In this document: one piece after another, positions 22,625-31,194 of the stretch | Position numbering within the stretch: the first letter of the stretch is position 1 | How the letters are laid out: each line of letters opens with the position of its first letter | Source of the DNA: Sphingomonadaceae bacterium | Lineage (GTDB): Bacteria; Pseudomonadota; Alphaproteobacteria; Sphingomonadales; Sphingomonadaceae | Direction of reading: 5' to 3' | Length of the DNA: 42,514 nucleotides | NCBI GenBank assembly: GCA_009926135.1 | Contig: RFPL01000019.1 | Coordinates: forward strand, 1-42,514 | The notes under the pieces: generated by a model | The model's database searches: none | What the model saw: the letters and a program-made list of their open reading frames with translations, nothing else | Told to the model about the DNA's origin: nothing | Made by a program: the position numbers and the translations under genes

Positions 22625-25600
22625 ATGCCACAAGAACACAAGATCGTGAACGGCCGGCTGGTGTTGGTCGGCTCCCAGACCAGCAGTGATCTGGTGCCAA
22701 CAGCGCAGCCAACAGCCACGCGACCCAAGCCCCCGAGGCCCAGCGGCGGCGGCGGGAAGCCGCGCAAGCCCCCGAAGCCGTGGTGGGCAAAGCTATGGAA
22801 TGATGTGCAGTATGAGTTCAAGCGACCAGCATCAAAACCAGATCCCACGGCGTATGACTTCTTTGTCAACCAGACGGCTCTTGGTAATCTAGTAATTAGG
22901 AAAGGCTCACTAGGTCAACATATTTCGCTGGGCGTGGTAGGCGCCGGTGATAACGCTGTCCGGGCTGGCTACGAATACGCCCAGCGTGCAACCGGCCGGG
23001 CCAAGGGTGATGCCTCCGCCGGCCGGTTTGGCGCCGATCTGGACCGCAACGTGGACCAGCTCTACAGGGCGCTGGGTGCCACACCGCCATCGCAGATGAG
23101 CCAGGACGAGCGCGAGTTCGATCAGAACCGCCGCTCGATTGCGCTGAATGTGCTGCTGGCGCCGGCAACGCCGGGCCTGGGTGCGGCCGGTGCAGCAACA
23201 AGGCTGGGTTTGCTGGTGCGTGGCGCCGGTGCGTTTGGCATCAACGAGATGCTGAGCACCTTCCTCGATGACAACCGCGGCAGCAACGTCGTCAACCTGA
23301 TCAACCAGATGACCGGGGCAAAGCTCCCCGGCGCTGTGAATGTCGGCAAGGACGATCGGTTCGATTCAGCCGTGAAGTCGCTGGTGCCCAATGCCTTAGC
23401 TGGCGTGGCCCTGGGTGCAGCGGTGGGCGGTGGCGTGGCCCTCGGCGCCCGTGGCATCGATGCGTTCCGCAACATCCGCCGCAACATCCGCGCCGATCGC
23501 GCCGTAGCGGCTGAGTTGCGTCATCGCGCCAGGCAGCAGGAGATGGGTCTGCTGCAGAAGGACGAAGCCGATGGGCTGCATTTCACGCCTGATGCGCAGC
23601 AGCCCCCTGCGCCTGCGCCCACCCCGGCACCGGCCGCTGCGCCAGATCCCCGCACGCCAGCGCAGCAGGTGCTGGATGCCAACGCCGCGATGGAGCAGCG
23701 TCTCGGCGGTGGAGCCGCACCGGCGGAAGCGGCGCCGACCCCGGCTGCCCCCGAGGCCAAGCCGATCCCGACGGCCGAGTTCCAGGATCCAACCCAGCCC
23801 GGCGCCGACATGGGCGCGATCTACGAACCGGGCCAGCAACGGCCGTGGGATTACGACCCCTCCCTGCCGGAGAGCACTGCGCTGGGCAAGAGCGTGGAGG
23901 AGCTGAGCGACAGCGAGCTCCAGGCGGTGCTCAGCAGCCCGGGCACGCCCGTGGTGGAGCGGGTGAACCAGGCGATTGAAGCTCGAGCTGCCGTAGAGCC
24001 TGGCCCTGGCATTGATGCCTCGATGGTGATGGCCCCCACCGATCGACTGGCCGACGACTACATCGCATCCGCCATGCGCCGGCTGGGCGGTCGCGAGGAC
24101 AGCGAGCTGCGACCGCTGTTTGATCCGCAGGTGAACTCCGGTCTGTGGCAACGCGCCCAGGCGCTCACTGGCGTGGACGACGTGAGCCAGCTGAGCAAGG
24201 CCGACATGCTCGATGCCATCCAGGCCTCGGCAGCTGATGGCCAGATGCCGATTGTGAACCGGCTGATGGGCGGCCAGATGCTGCCCACGGGCGAGATCAC
24301 TGCAGCGCCCAAGGTGTTCCAGTACAAGCAGGGCGTCAACGCTGCCGGCGAACAGCTCGGCAACTCCTTGTCAGGTGTTGAGCGGTGGGATCCCAACGCC
24401 GAGGGCATCATCCAGGTGTGGCGTGATGCCAACGGAGAGATCGGCGATCCAGGCCGGGTCTATGTGGTGAATGGCCACAACCGCCTGGCCGCGGCCAACC
24501 GCATGGGCATCCCGTCGATGCGGGTTGAGTACCTCGATGCACCAACCGCAGCGGAGGCACGACTGCAGGGGGCGATTGCCAACGTGAGCGACGGCAAGGG
24601 CACCGTGTTTGATGCGGCCAAGCTGGCCCGCGAGTACGGCATCAACGACCCAGCCCAGCTGAAGGCAATGGGCAAGCCGGGCGCCAGCGGCTTCTGGAAG
24701 GACGGCATCGCCCTGGGCCGCCTGCCGGAAGACGTGTTCCGCGCCGCTGTGGACGAACAGATCCCGGTGCGTCGCGCCGTGATCATCGGTGAGTCGGGCG
24801 TGGATGAGGAGACGATGCGCTCGGCGTACCGCTACCTCGTGCAGCAGGGCGCCGACAACGTGAAGGAAGGCACGCTGCGGGAAATGCTGGCGATGGCCCA
24901 GCGCTCACCCGCTTCATCGTCCGCCGACCAGCCCGACATCCTGACTGGCACCGAATGGGCGCAGAACTTCAACCAGGGGATGCTGGCCAAGGCCGACCTG
25001 GCCGGCGCCGTGCGGCTGATGCTTAGCAAGGAGAAGAAGCTGTTTGGCACCGTCGGGCGCCAGGCCGGTCAGATCGAGCGGGTGGGGCAGGTGGATGCCG
25101 GCGCTGCCAAAGACATCAGCGGTGAAGCCAGCCGTGCGCTGACGATCTTTGATCAGCTGAAGTACGAGACGGGCCCTGTCGGCGATCTGCTGAACGAGGG
25201 CACGCAGCGGGTCCTGGCCGGTGAGTCTGCAGCGCAGGTGGCCAAGGGCATCAAGAACCGCCTGGCGGCTTCCATCCAGGAGGCGATGGGCAAGGAGGTG
25301 GCGCCCGCCGTGGATGTGGTGCAGGAGGACATGTTCGCCGCTGCCGGTCGCGCCGCTGATGAACCGCCGTCACCGGTGGAGCTCACCCCGGAGCAGCGCA
25401 ACGCCGCCGAGGCGCAGCTGTTGCACGAGGCAATCGCCGCCGGTGAGGTGCGCCCGCCCGATGCACCGATCCCTGACCTGCCGGCCCCGGCCCAGGTGCG
25501 GCTGGATGAGATCGATCTGAACGCCTCTGTCACCCCCGGCAGCAAGGCCGCCCAGGCGCTGGCCGATGAGGCCCGGCTGTCCCTGGAACACGCCCGCATG

Positions 25601-27622
25601 GATGCCGCCATGCAGGACGTGCAGGAGCAGGCCGCCAAGGACGGCATTGGCTACGAGAACCTCACCTTCGACCAGAAGAAGGAGGCGGGCACCCTCGGGG
25701 CAGGACTGAACGAAGCGATCACGCCGGAGGTGATGCCGCCGGAGGGGAATACGTCGATCGCTGATCTGTTTGCAGAGCAGGCGCGACAGCTCGCTCAATC
25801 CGACGCGCGCTTGTACCGGCGAACTGGTGAGGCGCTCGCCAACATCCGCGCGGGGCTTGATGCGCTGGCGGATCCCACCCTGGCGTCCGCTCCAGCCCGC
25901 CCGATCGAAATTCCACCCGCAGCTGGAAAGCGAATCACCCCAAGGACATCAGAGAGCAACATCCGCAGTTCTGCGGAGTCGCTGGCCAGCTGGACACGAG
26001 AGCCAGGCAAGGAGCCCATGTCCATTGGGCAAGCATTGGGCTATGTGCGCGCCAAGGGCTCAAGGCTGGATCCTGATGCTGTGCCCGGCCTAAACATGGA
26101 CGCGGCACGAAATGAAGCCTCGATGGGCATGAGCACGCCCAACACCGAGGCTGTTGCTCAGGCCTACCGGCAGTTCTACGGACTGCCAGAACCCGCGCCA
26201 AAGGCCGCGCCCGCTGCCCTGGCACCCGCTCCAGCCCGCCCCCGCCCGCTCCAGCTGATGCAATCCGCACAGCAGCCGGAGCTGCTGCTGCCCCAGGATC
26301 TGCGCCGCGCTGCACCCCGCTACGGGCGCAACACGATTGCCTTCCAGTCCGATCTGGACCGCGCCGCCTACGTGCTCGCCAACGACGCGGTGAAGCCCAG
26401 CAAGGCCGCCGGCAAGTTCCGCCAGGTGGTGCAGGAAGCCGGGCTGAATCTCGATGAGGTGGTGGCCCACGGCAAACGGGTGAAAGCAGCGCTCAAGCAG
26501 GCGGCCAAGGGTAATCCGGGTGAGATCAACCTGCCGGCGCAGGCGTGGCGTAACGGCAGTGCAGGCGCTCAGCAGCGCATTGCACAGCGCAGCAATCGCA
26601 CGCCAGAGGAGCTGCTCGCTGAGTCAGAGGCAAGCATCAAAGCAATTCGAGCCGAGCTCAATCCCAAAGAACGCATCCCTGAGCTGATTGCAGCGTGGCG
26701 GAAAGTTGTCGGCGACGATGTGCGGATCAGGATTCTCGACACGTACAAAGTCGCCCCCAGAAGCGCCGCATGGGGTGGAGATGGCGAGGAACTTGACGAC
26801 ATTGCCGGAATGTATCAACAATGGAAAGACACGATTCATATTTATCAGCTTTTGAGCCCGCTCCAAGAAGGCGGCAAGCCAATTCAGGAGACTTTTACAG
26901 GCCTACTCCGCAACGGCTTCCACGAGTCGTTCCATCGAATTGTTCGCATGGCAATGACAGACAAGGATCTGGCTGTCCTGAATACACGGATGGCCAGATT
27001 TAAGGCTGCTATGGCAATGTCGGAATGGGGCGCAGACCGCAGCACCATTGCTTACGATGAACTTGTGACCGAGGCAGCCGCTAAAGTTTTCACGGCCCGC
27101 CACTTCAATCAAGATCCCGTCGCAGCAGTTGTTGATGACTTCCTCAAAGCGAATAGTCCAGGTCCGACCGTTCCGCCCCGGCTGCGAGATGCGGTTGTTG
27201 CGATTGTTCGTCCGCTTAATAAGGTTTATGACTTTATCGAAAAAACGGTCAACCTGTTCCGAGGGCGAGGATTCGAGTCAATCTCTACTGTATTTGAAAA
27301 GGCAGCGCGCGCAGAGATGACGCAGGCGATTCCTTCTTTGCAGCTGGACAGGATAACTTTCCGGCCCGTCAACTTCCCCGGCATTGCGAGGCAGAAAAAG
27401 GTCGGGGCTATGGAGGATTTCAGCTGGAACGGCAGGCCAGTCATTGGTGAAATGCAGGAAGCTGGGTTCACGCTTGATAACACTAATTCGCGCTCATACT
27501 TCGACACGGACACGATGAAGCGTGTCACCAAAGCAGACGCCACCCGCACCGAACGGCAGATTGCCGATCTCGACCAGCAAATGGCGGACATCCGCCGTAA
27601 AGCAGAACAGGAGGGCTGCTGA
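22625..27622 (+). CDS. giant polyvalent-type internal protein: ParB-like motif and zincin metallopeptidase
   Basis: This 1665-residue protein has a Pro-rich start, hydrophobic Ala/Gly stretches (about 170-280), and Pro/Ala linkers (about 318-390). A ParB/sulfiredoxin-like motif follows (V614-R620, VVNGHNR, then DAPTAAEARLQGAIANVSDG). Near the C-terminus is a zinc-protease motif HESFH (H1433, E1434, H1437), with E1479 or E1483 as possible third ligand. Such mixed giant proteins fit the polyvalent class that phages inject with their DNA. I infer ejection into the host, with the peptidase acting on host or virion proteins. The part after about 26640 is more AT-rich, suggesting later acquisition. 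AAGGAG precedes the start. Confidence 0.75.
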   Translation: MPQEHKIVNGRLVLVGSQTSSDLVPTAQPTATRPKPPRPSGGGGKPRKPPKPWWAKLWNDVQYEFKRPASKPDPTAYDFFVNQTALGNLVIRKGSLGQHISLGVVGAGDNAVRAGYEYAQRATGRAKGDASAGRFGADLDRNVDQLYRALGATPPSQMSQDEREFDQNRRSIALNVLLAPATPGLGAAGAATRLGLLVRGAGAFGINEMLSTFLDDNRGSNVVNLINQMTGAKLPGAVNVGKDDRFDSAVKSLVPNALAGVALGAAVGGGVALGARGIDAFRNIRRNIRADRAVAAELRHRARQQEMGLLQKDEADGLHFTPDAQQPPAPAPTPAPAAAPDPRTPAQQVLDANAAMEQRLGGGAAPAEAAPTPAAPEAKPIPTAEFQDPTQPGADMGAIYEPGQQRPWDYDPSLPESTALGKSVEELSDSELQAVLSSPGTPVVERVNQAIEARAAVEPGPGIDASMVMAPTDRLADDYIASAMRRLGGREDSELRPLFDPQVNSGLWQRAQALTGVDDVSQLSKADMLDAIQASAADGQMPIVNRLMGGQMLPTGEITAAPKVFQYKQGVNAAGEQLGNSLSGVERWDPNAEGIIQVWRDANGEIGDPGRVYVVNGHNRLAAANRMGIPSMRVEYLDAPTAAEARLQGAIANVSDGKGTVFDAAKLAREYGINDPAQLKAMGKPGASGFWKDGIALGRLPEDVFRAAVDEQIPVRRAVIIGESGVDEETMRSAYRYLVQQGADNVKEGTLREMLAMAQRSPASSSADQPDILTGTEWAQNFNQGMLAKADLAGAVRLMLSKEKKLFGTVGRQAGQIERVGQVDAGAAKDISGEASRALTIFDQLKYETGPVGDLLNEGTQRVLAGESAAQVAKGIKNRLAASIQEAMGKEVAPAVDVVQEDMFAAAGRAADEPPSPVELTPEQRNAAEAQLLHEAIAAGEVRPPDAPIPDLPAPAQVRLDEIDLNASVTPGSKAAQALADEARLSLEHARMDAAMQDVQEQAAKDGIGYENLTFDQKKEAGTLGAGLNEAITPEVMPPEGNTSIADLFAEQARQLAQSDARLYRRTGEALANIRAGLDALADPTLASAPARPIEIPPAAGKRITPRTSESNIRSSAESLASWTREPGKEPMSIGQALGYVRAKGSRLDPDAVPGLNMDAARNEASMGMSTPNTEAVAQAYRQFYGLPEPAPKAAPAALAPAPARPRPLQLMQSAQQPELLLPQDLRRAAPRYGRNTIAFQSDLDRAAYVLANDAVKPSKAAGKFRQVVQEAGLNLDEVVAHGKRVKAALKQAAKGNPGEINLPAQAWRNGSAGAQQRIAQRSNRTPEELLAESEASIKAIRAELNPKERIPELIAAWRKVVGDDVRIRILDTYKVAPRSAAWGGDGEELDDIAGMYQQWKDTIHIYQLLSPLQEGGKPIQETFTGLLRNGFHESFHRIVRMAMTDKDLAVLNTRMARFKAAMAMSEWGADRSTIAYDELVTEAAAKVFTARHFNQDPVAAVVDDFLKANSPGPTVPPRLRDAVVAIVRPLNKVYDFIEKTVNLFRGRGFESISTVFEKAARAEMTQAIPSLQLDRITFRPVNFPGIARQKKVGAMEDFSWNGRPVIGEMQEAGFTLDNTNSRSYFDTDTMKRVTKADATRTERQIADLDQQMADIRRKAEQEGC

Positions 27623-27624
27623 TC

Positions 27625-30600
27625 ATGACCGCCAACAACTGCGACGACACGTTGCAACAGCTCCAAGAGATGCAGCGTCAGCGTGACGAACTGCAGCGCG
27701 ACCTGGAGGAGAAGGAACGCCTGCTCAAGCTCGCTGGCATCCACCAACCGCTGCCGGCGGGCGAGAAGGTGATCCTGCGCGACATCAACGGCAGCCCGGT
27801 TGAGCTCGACCCAAACGAGATCCAGCGTGGCTATCTGCAGCTTCCCGGCACCATGACAGGCCGAGAGGTTGATCAATTCATTGAGCGCGGCCTCGATCAA
27901 CGGGTCAGACCAGTTGGCAGCGAGGGTCGATTCCAGAACTACGACCGCCTGATCCGCGAGGTGGATGCGCAAACCCGCGACGACTACGCCCGGCTAACAG
28001 AGGCGCTAGGCATCACGCATGAGCGCATTGCGCCCGATGATTTCACCTTCATCACGCAGAAGTACGACAAGAAGAAACTGATCGAACTGGTTGGCAACTA
28101 CTACCGCGAGCTAGGTGCCAACCCAAGCGATGCGGACATCCTCGCTCGCGCTGCAGCGAAATCAGCGCCAGCGATCAACGCCGTGGAGAACAAGCTGTGG
28201 TTGCGGTTCTGGGCCGACCGCAGCAAGCGCGCCTACCTCGATGCCGCAGAACAGCTGCGCGATCAGATGAAGGCTCTGCCCGGCGCCAAGCCGCCGCCGG
28301 AGCTGCAGCTGGAGGCCTACAAGCAGTTCCGCCTGGCGCTGGTGCTGGAGCGCCACAACAACCTCGTGACGCGCAGGCACGCGCAGGCGCTGCGCAGCCA
28401 GCAGGAGAACATCCTCGATCTGCAGCAGTTTCGGCTCGACCTGGGCGACGAGGGCTACTACTTCGAGCCAGGCAAAGGTGTTGACGATGCCATAGGCATG
28501 AAGCCCAGCGACTTCGGCAAGGACGAGCACTGGGGCAAGGTGCTGGAGGCGATCGACAACAACGACGCCAAGCAGCTCGACCTGTTGATCGACACCGCCA
28601 AGATCGACGGCCTCGATCCCAAGTCCGGCCTGGACAAGGACTGGTTCAACACCCACATGCGGATGGCCACCGCACTGGTGAAGGACAGCCAGCTGGGCAA
28701 CCTCAACAGCCAGTACCTGAACCTGGGCAGCAACCCTGTGATGGCGGTCTTCGGGCCGCTGCAGCAGACCTTCTCCAATGGGGTGAAGCTCACCCCGATC
28801 GGCACGCAGATGAGCCGCAACCGTGTGCTCGATGGCGGCAGCAGCCTGATGGAGGCCTGGCGCATCACCGGCCAAGCGCACAACTACGCCTGGACCACCG
28901 TGCGCGCCACATGGCAGCGCGATCTGCGGCGCGTGTTCCAGGAGGGCGACAGCTTCTACAGCGGCAACCTTGACACCTACGGCAAGCGCCTGCTCAGCAA
29001 CCAGCAGGAGCTGGCCGACATGCAGGCCATCCTCGACATGCCGTATCGGCCTGGCGCCAACTGGGCGATGCGACTGGGCAACCCGCACAACATGGGTCTG
29101 CTGACCAACAAGTTGCAGGCCGCGGCCCGCATCCTGGCGTTCACCAAGCCGGGTGCGTTCAAGGCCACGGAATGGGACAACCGCTTCATGGCGGCATGGC
29201 AGGCCATGGGCCTGGGCAGCAGGGCCGATGCACGCCAGCAGTTGCGGGTGCAAGACCTCGACATGTACTTGCCGTGGAAGCCCGCGCTACGGGCCATGGC
29301 GGGCGTTGACGAGGTGTTTGGCAAGTACCACTACCTCTTCAAGCTGAAGGCTGATCTGGAGGTCCAGGCGCGCATGGAGGGCGCGCAGCTGGGCCTGTTT
29401 GATGACCGCTCCCGCGCCGAGTGGGTGCAGAACCGCATCGACGAGGCGGTTTATGGCGCCACACCAAGCGAGAGCGACATCAAGGCATTCCGCAAACAGA
29501 ACGGCCTCAAGGGCAGCGACTTCACCGACGACGAGATCGGGGCGATGTTGGCTGAACGCAACCTTGCCGGGGCCCCAACGCTGGCCACGCCGGAATCGGT
29601 GCAGGCCATGGAGTATTCCGCCGGGATGCGCTTCCAGGACGCCCCCACAGGGAACCCGGGCGAAGTGCTGGACAGGGCCGCCATGGGACTGCGCAAGAAC
29701 TGGATGGTCGATCGCTACCTGTTCCCCTATTGGCGGTCGTATTTCATGGGGATGCTGTTCGATCACCGCCTGGCCACCTTCGGGGCGATCGACACCCTGA
29801 AGATGCTTCACGCAGGCAAGGACGCACCACCGGAGCTGGTGGCCAGGGTCAAAGCCAGCTGGGTGATGAGCGGAATGCTGCTGAGCCTGTTCGGTGTGCT
29901 CGATGCCGCTGGCCAGGTCGGCGGCGGCATGGATCCAGACCCCGATCGCCGCAACACGCTGTTCGGGATGCGCTTGGGCGGCTTCCCCGTGGCCAACACG
30001 CTGTTCCTGTGGAAGGACATCAAGGACACCGCGATCGGCGCCAACACCAGCGACTACGACGGGGAGGTGCTGGCTCAGTCGATGATGAAGCTGCTGACTG
30101 CCCAGGTGATGCGGCAGACGGGTGTGCAGCAGCTGCAGATGCTGGCCGAGGCCATGCTCGACGGCAACCGCAGCGGCGGCGAGAAGCTCCGCACCTTCGT
30201 CGGCTTCATGGGCGCCAGCCAGATCCCGTTCATCGGCGCCATCCGCAACACCGAGCGGGCACTGGGCATGGACCGCAACAGCTACTACCGGGATGAGCCC
30301 AGCACCGCGGCGGAGCAGTACCGGCTGCAACCTGACGACCCGCTGGCTCAGACCGAGCAGTTCCTGCGCAACTGGCTGATCGACACGCTGCCGCTTGCTG
30401 CAGGCCTCGCCGGCACGCCCCGCAAGGATCGAGACCACCTGGGCACACCTCGAGGCCACATCAACGGCGTCAACCTGGCCAGGGCGTTCCCGTTCGCGTT
30501 CCCATCGGTCTGGCCCAAGGGCAAGGTGAACGAGGTGGTCTACGCCGAGCTCGATGCCCAGGACCTGCTCGATCCACCCAAGCCGCTGCTGAACCGCAAG

Positions 30601-31170
30601 CTGGAAGGCGTCGCCATGTCCGACGATCTGCAGGAGCTCTACAACGACATCCACGGGGCCATCAAGGCCGATCCGCAGTACCCGCCCACGGCACGGTTGG
30701 GCCTGGCCGGCAAGAACGCCGTGGCCGTGTTCCCGCAAACCTTCGAGGCGACCACCCCAAGCGGCCAACGCATCCGTGAAACCAACGCCAGCGCCAAGCT
30801 GCCGCTGGCACCGCTGCTGGATCGTGTCACCCGCGGTCACACCAAGAAGGAAGCCTTCTACGCCCTGTTCACCAGCCCCGAATACCAGCAGCTCCAGGCC
30901 AACCCCGTCACTTCCTCCAACCCGCCCGGCGGCCTGCCGCCCAGCGTGCGGAAACGGAAGGTGGCGCAACAGCTGATCCAGAACATCACCAACTACTACG
31001 ACCTCCTCACCCAGGATGAGCTGGAACGCCGTGCCGCCAGCGGCAACGCAACGGCACGCAACTGGAGCGAAACCAAGAACCGGCTGACCGATGCCGTCAA
31101 CCAACAGGGCCTCCAGGAGCTGCAACAGCTAGCTCCAATCTTGAGCGGCGGCAATCCTCCGGCACAATAA
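27625..31170 (+). CDS. large internal virion protein (gp16-like position)
   Basis: The 1181-residue protein starts with a coiled coil (TLQQLQEMQRQRDELQRDLE), then long helical regions and a semi-hydrophobic stretch near 730-800 (SWVMSGMLLSLFGVLDAAGQ, LGGFPVANTLFLW). It has no SLT domain. The region GFMGASQIPFIGAIRNTERALGMDRNSYY looks like the large associated domains at the end of polyvalent proteins, but I cannot name it with certainty. Position and size match T7 gp16 (1318), which forms the channel through the inner membrane. AGGAGGG precedes the start. The gene ends at dyad element E. Confidence 0.7.
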   Translation: MTANNCDDTLQQLQEMQRQRDELQRDLEEKERLLKLAGIHQPLPAGEKVILRDINGSPVELDPNEIQRGYLQLPGTMTGREVDQFIERGLDQRVRPVGSEGRFQNYDRLIREVDAQTRDDYARLTEALGITHERIAPDDFTFITQKYDKKKLIELVGNYYRELGANPSDADILARAAAKSAPAINAVENKLWLRFWADRSKRAYLDAAEQLRDQMKALPGAKPPPELQLEAYKQFRLALVLERHNNLVTRRHAQALRSQQENILDLQQFRLDLGDEGYYFEPGKGVDDAIGMKPSDFGKDEHWGKVLEAIDNNDAKQLDLLIDTAKIDGLDPKSGLDKDWFNTHMRMATALVKDSQLGNLNSQYLNLGSNPVMAVFGPLQQTFSNGVKLTPIGTQMSRNRVLDGGSSLMEAWRITGQAHNYAWTTVRATWQRDLRRVFQEGDSFYSGNLDTYGKRLLSNQQELADMQAILDMPYRPGANWAMRLGNPHNMGLLTNKLQAAARILAFTKPGAFKATEWDNRFMAAWQAMGLGSRADARQQLRVQDLDMYLPWKPALRAMAGVDEVFGKYHYLFKLKADLEVQARMEGAQLGLFDDRSRAEWVQNRIDEAVYGATPSESDIKAFRKQNGLKGSDFTDDEIGAMLAERNLAGAPTLATPESVQAMEYSAGMRFQDAPTGNPGEVLDRAAMGLRKNWMVDRYLFPYWRSYFMGMLFDHRLATFGAIDTLKMLHAGKDAPPELVARVKASWVMSGMLLSLFGVLDAAGQVGGGMDPDPDRRNTLFGMRLGGFPVANTLFLWKDIKDTAIGANTSDYDGEVLAQSMMKLLTAQVMRQTGVQQLQMLAEAMLDGNRSGGEKLRTFVGFMGASQIPFIGAIRNTERALGMDRNSYYRDEPSTAAEQYRLQPDDPLAQTEQFLRNWLIDTLPLAAGLAGTPRKDRDHLGTPRGHINGVNLARAFPFAFPSVWPKGKVNEVVYAELDAQDLLDPPKPLLNRKLEGVAMSDDLQELYNDIHGAIKADPQYPPTARLGLAGKNAVAVFPQTFEATTPSGQRIRETNASAKLPLAPLLDRVTRGHTKKEAFYALFTSPEYQQLQANPVTSSNPPGGLPPSVRKRKVAQQLIQNITNYYDLLTQDELERRAASGNATARNWSETKNRLTDAVNQQGLQELQQLAPILSGGNPPAQ

Positions 31171-31190
31171 GGTCTGCACCCCTGCAGACC
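31171..31190. promoter_or_regulatory. dyad element E upstream of the tail fibre
   Basis: GGTCTGCACCCCTGCAGACC is a perfect 8+8 dyad with a CCCC centre, the most complete member of the family. It starts right after the stop of the preceding gene and ends 4 bases before the GTG at 31195. In RNA it would be a stable hairpin covering the ribosome landing zone. There is no T-run, so it is not a normal terminator. Confidence 0.75.
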
Positions 31191-31194
31191 GGCT

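Noticed and set aside
29287..31125. 612-residue minus-strand frame opposite the gp16-like gene
   Set aside because: Antisense shadow. The plus-strand gene has coherent domains, a ribosome-binding site and fits the T7 order.
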